A DNA stretch of 64,000 nucleotides, taken from positions 372,636 through 436,635 of the forward strand of contig VWZP01004509.1 in assembly GCA_013396995.1 (NCBI GenBank), written 5' to 3'. Below the pieces are notes generated by a model. That model worked only from the letters and a program-made list of their open reading frames with translations. It did not search any database and was not told the DNA's origin. The position numbers were made by a program, and so were the translations under genes. Origin of the DNA: Dicaeum eximium (lineage: Eukaryota > Chordata > Aves > Passeriformes > Dicaeidae). Positions within the stretch are counted from its first letter, which is position 1; each line of letters begins with the position of its first letter. Shown here piece after piece: positions 25,602 through 39,700 of this stretch.

Positions 25602-25704
25602 GAAGGATCACAAAACCATTTCAATTGGAAGGGACATCTTGAGACTATTTAGTCCACCCTCCCAGCTTAAGCAGAGTCAGCTGGAACAGGTTACACCGGA
25701 CCAC
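25602..25704 (-). mobile_element. CR1 LINE 3' fragment (reverse orientation)
   Basis: The plus strand reads AAGGATCACAAAACCATTTC, then TTGGAAGGGACATCTTGAGA, and on to AGCAGAGTCAGCTGGAACAG and GTTACACCGGACCAC. This is the antisense of the CR1 3' terminus (ATAGAATGGTTTGGGTTGGAAGGGACCTT...AGCAGGGTCA-CTAGAGCAGGTT). It is a typical 5'-truncated insertion of about 100 bases, moderately diverged. Confidence 0.8.
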
Positions 25705-28700
25705 TGGAGAGCAGCATGTCCCACCTACACATTTGTTACATCATGTCCAGCAGCATCTTAGGAGCTGTAGCACTGAGCAGCTTCATATCAGCTTCACATC
25801 AAATGCCTCTGCAACCCCAAAATGAGGTATACCTTATAGCCCTAAGACCTGGGCTATCTGAGTAAATTATTGCACTCCTATATATTCCCAAGCCTTAAAC
25901 ACAGTACAGGTAGAGATTCCCTTTTCACTTCCTGTGCTTTGACCAGTTTGCCAACATATAGTTTGGCTAGATGTTTAATACTTTGCAAGCATCAGAAAAG
26001 TGATGTGCTGGACCTCAGAACAATTTTCTAGATAAAAACCTAATCAGACTTGAAATAGAGGCTACATCAGGTGATAATGTCAGGTGGCTGTGGTTACAAT
26101 AAAAGAGATCTATAGATCTGTGCTTATTGGCCCAAGCACTCTCTTCAATGGAGTAGCACTTTTGTAATCTCATGCAAAACTGAACAGCTCTGGTGGAAAT
26201 AACTAAAAGACAAGTTCTCCCCTTCTTAAACAAACTAAACCTTAATGGCTCTGGAAGGCTGGTTTTGAAAAATGTCAGACTAAAGAATGTATGAAGGCTA
26301 AGATAGGAAAGAATGCAAAATCCACAACATATAATTGAAAGGATGCATACACATCACCTGCTCTGTAAAGGGATTTGGTGCACAAATCCTGCAGAAGGGC
26401 CTTCCATGAAATATATGAGTTAACTCCCTTCATCTCCAAGCTGGAGGCTCAAAAAAGTATGCAATGCATCTTGTATTAATGTTTCCCTCCTATTATTTAG
26501 CATGTTAGACATCACCCAGTTCAGCATACTGACTGTTATGATCCACATCCTAGCACCAAACTGACCCCCATAACCATTCACTGCCTAGAAATTCTGGCCA
26601 CCTACCACAGAGCTACCGAGTCCATCTTACAAACAATGTACAACAAAGTTCACTAACAAGGCTCAGCATTTTTGAGACGTCTCAACCTTTTGCCCATTGT
26701 GCTGACTTCACTTTGTCCACAAAAATGAGAATTTGTAGTGGGAACATGGACATAATCCCCATTAGTGAAGTGATCTATCCTCAATTAGAAGTGCTCACAG
26801 ATCACTGTGGTATTCCTTTTAGTCCTGAATAACCTGCAGTATACTTTATGTGATTAAATTANTGATTAAAAATAAATTTTGGCTTTGTACAATTAATTAG
26901 CAAACATTTATTGAAAAAGAAGTTCCATACACTAATTCTGAGCATTGTCTTTGACACAATGTAAATAACAGAAACCCATTTGACAAACATATTTACACCC
27001 TACTTGTCATAACACACTGCCTCTCGTCACTCCAAACCAGAACACCAACCTGAATCAGGACAGGCCATTGAGTTCCCTGAATTTAACTCTCTGCATATTT
27101 TTTTCTACATGATACAAACACAAATCACATACCCTTCAAAACAGAGAGGGTTTTTTTACATACAGCTGTATTATTGCATATCATGGTACTAGTACATTTG
27201 TTACTTCCACCATTTATGTGGATGACATTTATACAGAATGGAAACCTGTAATGAAAGAGTTAGACCTTTGTCTTGATGCTATCCTTAGGTCATGGTATCT
27301 CAGGAAAAAAATAAGACAGGAAATATATTCTCTTTCACAGTACATATTTTCTATATTATCTTCTATAGGTCAATACTATCCTCCCATTTGTAGCAAGGGA
27401 ATTAGGAGAAAATAGATTGTTAAGGTTCAGATAAAATATTTAATCAGAATATGCCCACTTCTAATTCCCTGGACAGAGCTCAAGAGACTATGAACTCCAC
27501 AGAGAGCTCAGTACATCAGGAACAAGATCAATGTTAATTAGAGCAAGATATATAAACTTCTTCCAAAGTGTAAGACACACAATAAGGAATTTAATGCATA
27601 ATTTTAAGCAACTGGTATAGATAACTTGAGCTGGGGGAATTGAGTCCACTTTTGTTAGTGTTTCCATTAGTAACAGAAACATTTATTCTGAGGTACAGCA
27701 ACATCAGGCAGTAACTAAATGCACAATAAGAAATTAAGAAACACTTCCATCATGTGGCCATTAAAAGCCAAGTAGTTTTTCTTCTGCTGGTGATTACTAT
27801 AAGTACCTATTCACTGCAAATAAATAGATTTTCTGCTCAAGCAACAAATAATGGGATAACACTGCAGTTACTGTAAAGATTTTTCACTCAGAGAAAAAGA
27901 TATTTTTGTAGAGTAACATTATGCTTAATAAGAAAATACTCTGAAACTGTCCTTTCTCTTAGGAAATGAACTACACAGTAGAGGTAACTAGTAAAACACA
28001 GTTAGGGCCAAAAGAAATAAAAATAATAACAAAAATAAATCCAAAATACATATTTAACATCATGGTTAATTTAATGCTAGCTTATTGACATAAAATCCAA
28101 AACATTTTCATGCTACAGAAAGTCCTCGGCCATGATCAAAAAAGTAAAGCTGTAGGTGATGGACAAGAAAAGTCACTCATCTTCCACAAAGTTTTGGAGT
28201 AAGATAGAAAAACTGAGAAAAAAACTGTATAGAGTTGTGAGAATTGACACAAGGTGAGCTGACAGATGCAGGACCATTTCTTAAGATACTTCATTAGCTA
28301 TATATAGTTTTGCTTCATTGTTCTGGGATTCATGCACTCCTAAGTCAACACAAGTTTGTACATAGAGCCACAAGTCCGTGTTGTGCTGACTCTGAATAAT
28401 TGTTACATTGATCCAATACCACAGAACTACAGAAAAAATTACAGTAGCTGATGACCTCCTTGTAACAATCTATCTTGCCTTGTAAATTTAATGTGCTAAA
28501 ATAATGTTTCAAAGGGTAGTGCTCTTCCTGGGAACAGAGTCTAAACAAACACAGAAGCCCTGCTTTTGGCAGCAAAAAGCAAATTAGATTGAGAGGCAGA
28601 TGATGGAAGGAACAATATTGAAACTGATTTTAAAAACTTCTGCCCAGATTCACCATTTTTCAGCACCAAAAAAAGCCTTCATCTCAGCTGATACATATCA

Positions 28701-31700
28701 TGAGCTGGGTTTCTTTTGGTTTTGTTTGGGTTTTTCGACCCATCCAAGCATTAGTTCAGTTACAGGAAGATAAACACTTTTATTCAGAGTTTCAAAAATT
28801 ATGTCAAAGAGGCAAATAGTTGGACTATAACTTAATATATCCTTAAGGAAGTCACAATGTCAAATTCAAACATTTAAGCTGCACCTCTGTCAGTGGATCC
28901 ATTGTTAGTAGTGCTGATAATAAAATTTATAAGAGCACTGCAGACCACCTTTGTGGTATACATAAACAGAGATTCAAACTGGATATACAATTAATGTGCT
29001 TGGTGGTTTTAACACTGTTGACTCTGCTTCAGAGCCATGTTAACTGGTTTGGGGTCTCAGATCACTTTTCCAAGTGCCTTGAGAAAAGGATGGCCTTCAT
29101 TTTTATTTTATTTAGTATGGTTCAGAGCACATAAGTATCAATTATCCAAAGAAACATTTTCTTTCACTGTAAACTCCTCATATATTTTTTGTATAAGGAA
29201 ATACTTACTGAAAATTTAACCTGATATCCTACCCATATATTGATTTGATGTATATTGACATATGTGATTTGGTGCAAATTTAAAAAGTCAATTTAATTAG
29301 TATTTCTATATAATAATATATTAAATGTTGTAAATATATACCTTGAATTTATTTGCTTTTACACAAATAAGAAAAGTCTGAGAATATTTTGATAATGTTT
29401 TTATTAATTAATAAATCTATTGATATTTTTTACCTCCATGAGAATTATCAGTTCACTAACTTTCACTGTTGCTGTAATCTAATCTCCAAGAGTTTGTTTA
29501 TCATTACCAAAGCTGACAAGAGAAAACAACTTCATCTAGAAAACTTCTGGTAAATTTTCTGATGGTAACTTCTGAGAGTGAAGGCCAAAGACTTGGACAG
29601 GAAAATTGTCTTTAAATTAGAGTTGAAATACCACAGCATCTTCATTACCTAGCAGTTACAATCCTATTCCAAAACAGATTGCTAAAGAGATAACCAGAGA
29701 ACTTAATTAAAATCTTATTGATGTGCTGTATCTTCAGAGATAATTAACTACAACAACAAGTTTTGCATACAAAAACATATTTGTCTTGCCAAAGGAATAA
29801 TTGAGAAAAATTACCTGGTGGCTAAGACCTGATGCAGATATTTTTTGTCAATTTGCTTCTATTATCTGCATAACATCTTAAAAATCTTCAATGACTGCAG
29901 ATTTTTTTTAACTGACCAAGAAACAAAATACAGAAGAGTAAAATAAATGTGCCCCTCTCAATAAATTAACTCAAGGAAGGTAAGCTCAGCTGAACTGTGA
30001 AATGGCCTGTATAACTGACATTTTACGTGCTATCCACATTTATCAGCAGAAGCTGTAAGATGTTTCCCTATTTTAAGCAATCAATGAATTACTAAATGTA
30101 CTTTTCTATTTTTAGCACAAGTTTCTCAAAAATTCTCTGCAGACCTACCATGGCTGGAATGTACATAAGCCTCACAAGAGAGCTACTCACTGTTTTTAAC
30201 AGTGCTGCTATATTGAGCGCTGGCAATATTTGTACCCTTGTGTCAGATTTTATTTTTGCTGCCAGAAAGCAAAATAAAAGGCAAAAGGATATATTGTAGA
30301 ACTTATCCATCTTTCAATGGTTATTTTTAAAAATTAGTCCCAGAAAATAAAGTATTGGGAAGTACAGAAAACACATTCAGTTCACAGACTATTCAGGGTC
30401 TAGTAGGAAACAAAGTTCAGCAGGAGGCAGAATTTTACTACTAGCTGCTGAATGCATGAGTATCTTACATTAATTAACACCAAGATGCAGCACATGGGAA
30501 CACCTCAATAGTGTTATGACTATATTTGACTCTGATGATGGTCCTACTCTAAGTTCAAATACTGGGAAATATTTTCTAACAACTGTATCATCATATCAAA
30601 GGTCCAGAAAACATGCAGACTGGAGAAAAGATGATTTTTCTATTTCAGATAGATAAGGATTCAGTGCATTCTACAACAAGTAGTCTGTAAAATACTGACA
30701 TTATGACTCAATATTGTGAAAATTTATGTGGCTCTGTAGATAACCTTAATGAATTTTACTGGACTCTTTCAAACATATTCAAGGAGAAATCAAACACATT
30801 TCTTTCTTCATATAAGCACTTGCTGAGTCTTCAGGGATTGTGATTATTTTTAACAAGTTAATAGTTATACTGTGTTCAAAAAAAAAGTTTAAGAAGAATG
30901 GATTTATTGGTGCAAAACATTCACTCATTTACATTTACGTGTAGTAAATTCATTACCAAATAATTTTCAAGGCTTTAAAGATATGTCTTACTTGAGAGCT
31001 GAATACTGATGCAAGCAATTTTATTTTCTGAGGTATTTTTCTGTCCACTACTGTATTCTGGAAGTCCATTATATCCAAAATAAATAAGCATACAATATGA
31101 TAGATAAGATGTATAGCCAAAGAAACCTTTTTCTGCAGTTTTTTTTTGCTTGTTTCTTTAGTCTTCACAAATAAAACACTATGCATTGTATCACCTATTT
31201 AAATACTCTAAGGGCAACATAATTGCAGTTTCCCATTCCTGATAGGGCTGACAAAGTCATTATCTGAAAAACTTAAACACCATTGGAGCAGCACCTCACA
31301 ATCGGAAGTAGACATTTGAAAATGGATTCTCCAATTTTTTGAAGGAAACAGTCTTACAGCCTATTCCATATCTAAATGTTCAAATATAGCTAGAAATCTT
31401 CAACAGAAGCAACTAACAACAGGTATTCCGTCTAAACATTTTATTTTGCAGTTATTGTAACTGTCATATAGATGGGGAAAAAAAGATAAAAACCAGAATA
31501 TTCTACCTCAGTGCCACCAAAAGAACCAATGGGAAAAAAAACCAAAACCAGATATTTTATTCCCCTGTACCTTACAATGAAGTAAAGATTTACTGACATC
31601 ATCAATAAACAATAATTAAATCAATAAAACAACCATTATTCAAAATTAAGACCATTTTCATGTTCTTGATAAAGATATGGGTATGTATAACTCATCTGGG

Positions 31701-33370
31701 ATCTGGAGGTGAGCAAAACACAAACACTATTATATCTGAGAAAAATCAGGAAAACCAGGCAAGTAACTGAGGAAAAACACACTATATTCCAAGCAGAACA
31801 AGGGAGATAATACTGGCATAATAAAAGCTGCAGACCAACAAAATTATTCATCCAAATCTTCACTGGACAGAAATATCAAGAGGCTCCATTTAAAACCTCT
31901 CAAATATGAAAGATCGGAAGAGTACTGGAGAAAATTACATGATCAAGTTAATATTTTCACAACCCCCAATTACAAACTTTCACAATGGTAATTTTAAAAT
32001 ATGTACAAAGGAAAATATTGCAAAAGATGAGCACAGAAAGGATGCAGTCTGCTTAACATTCATCCTGCACAAGTACTAACATGCAGATTACACTTCTCCC
32101 AGAGCACGTCTGATCCTGAACTGATTTAAATGGAGAGTGAAAATCACAGAGGTGTCTGAGACCATTAAACACATGCTAAGCTGTAATAGCTTTTGTAAGT
32201 ACAGAGATTTATTTCACGGGGCACAACAATAATCCTTGGTATTGCGGGAAAAACAGTACATTCATCCTACTCTTCCTAACTTTTGGAGGCCCAACTAGAT
32301 TGCAAAGTTAATTTACCTAAGGATTTAGCCTAGACAGAGTAAGAGTAAACAGGACTTGAAGTTGGAGAATTTCCTGAGGAAAAGAGAAAGAAAAAAAAGT
32401 GTTAGGAAACTTTGTGTACTTTCATTCAGGTCTTTCTTCAAGACTTAAGCCAAACAGTTACTAGATGCCTGTACCTGAAGATGCAATAGGGAAAGAAACC
32501 GTTTCCAGTTTTTCAGATCTGATGGAATTTGGCTGGTTTATCTTGGTGAAGAAAAGTGGTTATTAACCACTCTATATATCCCTGGTTTGTATTACAATAT
32601 CTTTTATATTTCTTCAAATCCTTTCAAAACAAAAGATATGTAGATATGTAGATAAAAGATTTGTAGATATACCAAAACAGTGTACATAATCCACCACCAT
32701 GATATTACAGATACATTAAGGCACACACTGTTGTTTCTAATCATGTTCCTGTGTGCTAACTTTATTCCAGAGGCTATGTTCCAGAAAGCTTCTCAAAATA
32801 TTTTTTTTAAATTTATGTTACTCTTGATCAAATGCATCACAGGAAGAACAAAATTTAGTACTATTTTTTTCACTAGAGTGGAGAAGTCTGGAACTATATT
32901 GAAACAGATCCAGAAATTTGAGAAGAAATCTTGAAAAAAACAGGGCAACAGTTGCATTCAAGGATTTTGAGATAAATTTGAGGAGGGATAAGCATAGTCA
33001 CTTTGGAGTCAAATGGATTTGCTAAGAAATGCTGTTGGGAAATAGCAAACAGAGCAGTGAATGATACTAAAATTTGAAAAGAAAATATAACCGAGGGCAA
33101 AGGAGGTAAGAGAAAGAGACAACAAGCAGAAAAAAATCAGGAAAACAGAGCATAATTTCAGCATGTCCAGCTACCCTCAAGCTGTTGGGATATTTTACTC
33201 ACTAAGTTATTTGAGGAAATATTGAAGGACAACTGGCAGAGAACGAAACTATGCCACTCAGTATTTAAATGCTAAATTTAGTTTCTTTTTTTCAGCTCTA
33301 CTATATATAACTCTAAGTACACCATCTGTAAGTCAATATACTGATTCAAGTACCTATGTTTATGTGTGAG
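25705..33370. other. Long AT-rich noncoding interval
   Basis: No supportable gene. It holds one unresolved base at 26862, a perfect 14-base palindrome at 26106-26119 (AGATCTATAGATCT), a CTCF-like site at 30417-30430 and a G/T-rich tract near 28711-28737. Frames of 60 to 84 codons appear at the density expected by chance. Confidence 0.6.
26862..26862. other. Unresolved base (N)
   Basis: Single ambiguous base lying between two near-copies of the word TGATTAAA, in AT-rich noncoding sequence. Confidence 0.99.
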
Positions 33371-33405
<35 letters not shown>

Positions 33406-33406
33406 C
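33371..33406. repeat. (TA)n dinucleotide microsatellite
   Basis: About 36 bases of nearly pure TA with one phase slip near 33397-33399. The 129-codon plus frame at 33356-33745 begins inside this repeat and has no recognisable domain, so I regard it as spurious. Confidence 0.95.
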
Positions 33407-35285
33407 AACCCAACTGATATGTTTATTCAGAGCAAGTCAAACAAGCCCATCACATCAAATTACCTAAAGCTTAATAAGCTTTGGGCACAGAACATGTGCA
33501 TAACCCAGAAAGAATTAATTATTCAAGTACATGATGCTCACACATTTTTTTCTGAGAAAACCGTAAGTTTGATGATGTGTGACAAAACTGATGCTTTAGA
33601 AAACTGTGAAATCTCAGAAATTCTTTCTTCCTATGCTGTTATGACTTACGAGCTTTCTTCACATATGTATTTCTTGTGGTGCAAAAGTCTTAAAACCTGG
33701 ATCCAGTGTAAACTTCCTATAAACTCAGTGAATACCATCTGGTAAAAGTTATCTGAACATGCATTATCTACCCACTCTGGAAACAACCATGGTGAGTTTA
33801 TTTTAAAAATATTCAAAATAGAGTTCTCATTGTATTGTTCTGTCAGAAAAAGCAAAAATAATGAAACTACTTTAAAAATGTGAAAAGGCATTTTGCAACT
33901 AGATATTAAAAATCAGACACCAGGCTGAAGTAAGTTTTTACCAGGATCCAACACATGATAGCAGTTTAGGCTCTTTAAGTTGAACCATGATTGCAGCATT
34001 CTTCATGGCATTCAGCAAGGCATAAACAATATTAAAAGTTTTTGTTCATATCTTAAGAGAAGGAATTAATATGGCTTGTAAAGCTGGCCAAATGTGAAAG
34101 GCTAACCACATTCAAAACTTAAATGTACCTTGTATTGATGTAAATATATGTTCCCCTACAAAAAAATTTATGACATAGCTAAGTACACCAAAACTATGCA
34201 ATATTAATCTTTGCAGGCAATGGAAAGAGTGCCTTGGGTGAAAATGTAGACAGATTATATTGTAAAATGGGACATTTTGTAAAACTTCTTGCATATGGAA
34301 AAAACCTATTTTGGGTCAAAAGCGAAAGATTGGTATTTTTCATGTCTTTCATCTTAAGCAACACAGCCTCCTTCATTTACCTAATTTTGTTAAAGAACTA
34401 AAGATTAATTTCTCCTTAAAATGCTGTGTGAGTGATTTCCCTTCTTTTTTCACAGAGGGTTGCTGAGTGCCTGGCAGCAATTTGTGGGTAATAGACTAGA
34501 GATGGCCATTTCAGTAAATTATTTCCTTAATGACCCTTTGCTTCACAATTTGACTGATACTGCTGCTTTCATTTTCCAGTTTCTGCACTAATTTTTGTAT
34601 AGCTTGACATAAGTCAGGAATCCCTAGCCTTTCAAAGCACAGTGCACTCCCTGGAAATTGATAAATAGAAGAAGTATTTGTTTTGTGAAATTACTTTCAG
34701 AAAAAAAGACTCAGCAAAGCAAAGTCTCCTGATACACACTGACAATATGGAAATCTGTCCTCAAGAAAGATTTTTATACCAAGTATTCATTTTATTCTAC
34801 CACTGGAATTCCCTTGAAAATACCTGGAAAATAGTAAGCATAAAAAAACTGTTTTATTTTGGGACTAGGAAGGCAGGGGAGCTATGAATTTGTAGATTTA
34901 TTAATGTAATAAGCACTAGAATTTTTTCATACATATACGAGATTGATGTATAAAGTTAGTCTTTGAGAGAGGACAAAAAAAAAGAACATAATAGTAATTT
35001 TGTTCATAGAATCTACACTATTTTTCTGTTATTGTCTGGCAAGACAATGAACAGTCAAAAAACAGTTCACTGACTAACCCTTCCAGTTAACTTTTTTATT
35101 AAAAATCAGTTCAGGTAACCATGTTCTGTTTCTTTTCTGTAGCCCACCTTAAGTTGATTTCATATAGTTGAATTAATAATTTTTTCTCATGGTCTTAATT
35201 GAATTATTGTTCTTCACATTAAATTTCTTTTGGAAAATATTCTGTGAATACAGAAAAAATGCCTTGAAACATTATTATGATACAT

Positions 35286-35286
<1 letters not shown>
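33407..35286. other. AT-rich noncoding interval
   Basis: Nothing recognisable. Short frames on both strands only. Confidence 0.6.

Positions 35287-35345
<59 letters not shown>
35287..35345. repeat. (AGAT)n tetranucleotide microsatellite
   Basis: An uninterrupted run of about 14.7 AGAT units over 59 bases, ending at an AGAC variant. Pure tetranucleotide tracts of this length are usually length-polymorphic. Confidence 0.98.
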
Positions 35346-36399
35346 CAGTCTGTATTTGGTTCAGTTTTAACATTCATTTTTAATTCTGTCTGTTAGGAAT
35401 TTTGTGGCAGTCTAAGAGAGAGAGATGAAAAAAATATCAAGTAAGCAGAGTGCTAGACATAATAACACATGTTTTGTTTAAGCCTCTGTGATCTCCAGTG
35501 CTCAGTGTCCTCCTAGACCCAAGCAGGAGTACACTGTGGATCAGAAACAGCCCTTACAACAAAAGCCTTTCCAAGCATTTTTTTTTTTGGTTGTCTCAGT
35601 GGTACTTCTCAGTGTTACAGCACATTTCTCATTCCAAGCATCAATAATATTTAGACACTCACCAGCAGCTCACTCCAAGGAATCTCCAGCTGGAAAAAAA
35701 AGTTTATAGTTTCCATATGAACTTTTCATTGCTCATACTCTGTATTAATAATTGATAAACCTCAAGAATTCACTCAAAACTTCTAGCTCTAGTTGCAGTA
35801 CATTTCTCTTTTTAGTCCTCGTAGAATTTTAATTTGAGCTTTTCGGCTGTTTGCTGCATTGCAACAGGACTTATACCTTTCTTGGACTTAAATAGCAGAA
35901 ATTTTAGCTGAACTTGTATTCATATTCTTGATAATTATTACATTATTTATGGGCTTCAATTTTAAATTTTCTACTAAAAACTATGTTCTGAACATTGGGG
36001 AGGATGACCACTTCGTGAATTCAGTATCCTATGAGGTAAACTTTGCACAAAAGGAGTTAAAAGATGCACTAGTGCATGTCTCTTCCAATTTTACAGACCA
36101 GAATTACCCATGGATTTGATAACTTAATTCTTTAATTTGAATAATTTTTATCAGCACTAAGCACTTTTTGGTTTTAAATTCTAGTTTTGCTTATCTTCCC
36201 ATGCATTTGAAGATAAAAAAGTAGAGGAAAAAAATACAGGAAATAGTAATTCACTGAGCACATTTTTCCCATGCCAGAGAGAATATGGAGTTACACATGG
36301 CAATATAGATATCAAAGTAGTCATTCAAATGACTTTAAATATCATATGACTTAGGTTTTTTTCATGGAAAATAAGTTTATTTTCTTCACAGACTTCAGT
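35346..36399. other. AT-rich noncoding interval
   Basis: No gene or dispersed repeat recognised. The 73-codon frame at 35488-35709 has a hydrophobic middle but no signal-peptide layout or family I recognise. Confidence 0.6.
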
Positions 36400-36720
36400 A
36401 GCTAGCAATGTCTGCTGACCAGTACAAAGGGTGGGTTGGGGCAGTGGCCAAGTGTCAGTGCAGCATCCAGTGCCTCTGCAGGGGACTCCCCTCTCTCAGA
36501 GTGCCAGTACACAAGACACTTTCCTCAGGGGCACCTTACATTTTAATGAAGCACAAGGCAGGGATAGCTTGATGATAGGCCTTTGATCTACAGAAAAATA
36601 AACTAGCTGATCTTTTTAACCTCCAATTCTACTTTGTTATTAAAACCGTGCATACGCTGGAGGGGAGGGAGGTACAGGGAATGGGTATCCTAGCTGACAG
36701 CTTCAGCCTGGCTGTGACAA
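36400..36720. other. Unclassified GC-richer stretch with a G-quadruplex motif
   Basis: A 300-base stretch with noticeably more G and C than its neighbours. It includes a GGGTGGGTTGGGG run near 36430-36441 and a four-run G-quadruplex motif at 36662-36685 (annotated separately). No coding potential is visible. It may be part of an unidentified repeat or a regulatory element. Confidence 0.4.
36662..36685 (+). other. G-quadruplex motif
   Basis: Four G runs (4, 3, 3 and 3) separated by loops of 1, 7 and 3 bases satisfy the usual G3+N1-7 pattern on the plus strand. Folding is plausible but not shown. Confidence 0.7.
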
Positions 36721-39700
36721 CAAATAGAAAATGAACAGAAAAAAAATTCCTAAATAAATTCAGGATAGCTTCAGGTTCCTAGGGCTTAATGAAATTCTCT
36801 TCTGAATCCTGAGCTTATTGCCTTCAACAAACTCACAGAGAAGAGTCTAAAGGGGATTTGAGAGATTTCATTAGCCCACAAAAGGACAGAGATAAATTTA
36901 CAGACAAGTTTCTCTTTAGAGGGGAAAAGAACCCTTCGGTTGTGTAAGCTGTCTGAAGAGAAGTGACAAGTAATAGATGCCACCACTTTTGGGAGGAATC
37001 AAGGGGGAAAAGTGGTGGACAAGAGATGGATCAAGATAGGCCCTAGAAAATATGAGCAAGGAGCCCAGGATCCTGACATATGTTCCTGAGATTCTAAAAC
37101 CATGTCTGAATTCCCCGAAAGGCTCCTTATGGAGATCTTTGCTCAGACACACAAACTGGTATGAAAACAGGTTTTAGTCATTAACACCACTGAGCTCAAA
37201 CCAGTCTAAATTCCTGACTGAATGGAACAGTGACAGCAAATGGGGGATATCTTTACATCTGCAGGTTTTTTAAGCACTCTCACATGATATTTCCGTAGCA
37301 ATGAGGGCATTGCATTAATCTAGTTTCCAACAGGCAGTCATCTCTTTAGTCCTTATGTATTCAATTGTCTGAGAGTTGTCAGAGAGTGTGGATTTGATCC
37401 ATTTTTGGTCCAACAGCACTAAATAGTGTATTAATATTTGGATAATAAATTTCATACTTAGATTTTATAATCTGTTAATTTGAAAAATTAACTTCTACTT
37501 CAAGTACTTTTGGAGTGCAAAATTAGAAAGTAAAAATCATGTTGATTAATCAGAAAAAGAGCTCTAGAAGATTCAATGGAACCCTCTCCTTTGCAGCTGT
37601 CACAGGACAATAAATGCGAGATATGCAAATATGGGAAAATTTCATAGACAAAGTATCTTCTTGGTGGACAGAGAGCTATACCTCAACAGAAGGATCCCAC
37701 TTCTCATTTCTCATACAATCCTTAGTAGTGAGGTGGTAAGAGTGAGGTTATGTGGCAAAATGTGGAAATTGACCCTGAAAACCGAGGAACAGCAATTTTA
37801 CAAGCACCATCTCTTGAACATAAGAAGGAGTTGGCTCAGACTGTCTTATTTTCTCTAGCCATTCATGTTTCTCTCTACATTCACATATTGCTCTAACATG
37901 ATTTATTTGCTCACCAGCCTTAAGATACCTTTTGTTTTGTGTAGAGCATCATGTTTCAGAATTACGGTTCCTTTGCACAAGGTGGAAAGGCTTGACACAG
38001 TGTTGGTGCTCCCACAAGCTGGACATTAGATGTATAATCCAATTTTGCAGAGGTCTGATGAAAATATTAGAAAGACTGAAAACATAAAAATCTAAACCCA
38101 GCCCCTCAGTGATTCTGGTGGATGTATGTTGAAATTACTACTAAAATTGAGCTCCACAATTATAGAAGATTGTCTGCAGTAAATAATCAGAAACCCTTTG
38201 TTTCCAGGCCTATTGCTCTCAATTCAAAAGAAAATTTGTTCTGTTCAGTTTTGATTTTTCTCTTAAACTCTGCAAAATATTCTACTTTTTTTAACAATGT
38301 ATTCCGCCAAGATCCAGTAATATATTTGTGATAACAAAAATCTGAATTCACTCCAAACTTAGAAGCATCCAATACAATCTAATTTAAAATAAAACTTCCT
38401 AAATAGAAGGTATGTTAAATATTCAATAAACCAAACAACAGTCTTATTCATGTAGCTTGAACCTAGAATCCCTCTCACCCTAACAACTTTGACAGAGTAT
38501 CTTTTATCAATTGCTTGTAACAGGTGAGGTAAAGTAAAAAAAATTTCCGGGTTAGGAGGTTTGAGCGACTGATGGAGTATATCATAAAATATGGTGACTT
38601 CCTAGAGTTCCCTGGCTCATATTAATTTAGGAGCAATGTTGTGTGAGCCAGTGAACATGAATCAATTTGTCTGATAAGTAAAATACCTTTAGGAAAAAAA
38701 AAAATTGATCTTTGGCGTGGGAAAAAAGAGAGCATCTTTTGAAATGACACTACTAGCTGCTTATGTGAATGAGAGAGTTGGGACCATTACATGGACTGAC
38801 AGAAGATAACACTGTTTACAGTAGGAGCACTTTTACCTTTAACAACCTGAATCCTTTTCTGTATGGTATACTTTCCTGCCACCCACCTACACCAAAACCA
38901 GCTCAGTTTAATTTAATTATTAATTTAATAAATTAATATTATGCAAAACATGAATCACCAGAACATTGACGCAAGAGTGTCATGAAGTACCTCGAGCACA
39001 GCCACGCTGATGTTAAACAGGGGAAAATATAAAACCAAAACAACATATCTGAAATGAGGAAAGATATTGAGATATAGAATGATAAAAGCAGCTTTCTTTC
39101 CACTCTCACCAGCCACCCTTTCCATTTTTTGTATTAAAATGCTGAATTATAGCTACAGCTATTACATCCTGAGGAACTCAAAGGAATAAGAAAAGTCAAA
39201 CTGCCATGAATGTAAAGCAGATAAATTGTGGGTACTTACATTTCACTTAAGAAAACAAAAACACCTGCATAAGTTTTGAAGCCCTGAGCCTCCAAGATCA
39301 TACTTTTCTATCACATCATTTTAATGGCAAAAGTAGTTAACAAAGTAGAGCAAAGGAAATATAAATCACAATGGACTCCAGTACTTTCTACTCTCTGAAG
39401 GATTAATAGAAAATTAGTCAGGCAAATGAAAAACACTTCCAAAAAGAAATGTTGCTAGTGGAAAACGTGCCTGTATTTTACAGATTTAAGTACCTAGTAT
39501 TCTCTGCATATTTATGCAGAATAACAAACCCAAAACCTGTTTGTAACAGACAAGGAGCTGCTCAGGCACTGCCACATTAGGTTCATAAGAAGTCCAGAGT
39601 GGAGAGAATCTTCTCAGTTATTTCAGTGTCATAAGGAGGGGAACATCACAATCTGTCAGAAGATCAGAGTGTCAGAGCAAGGATGTAGGATCAGAGGACA

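Noticed and set aside
26106..26119. Perfect 14-base palindrome AGATCTATAGATCT
   Set aside because: Palindromes of this length are expected occasionally in AT-rich DNA, and nothing around it suggests a function.
33356..33745. 129-codon plus-strand frame
   Set aside because: It begins inside a TA microsatellite and has no domain or conserved feature.
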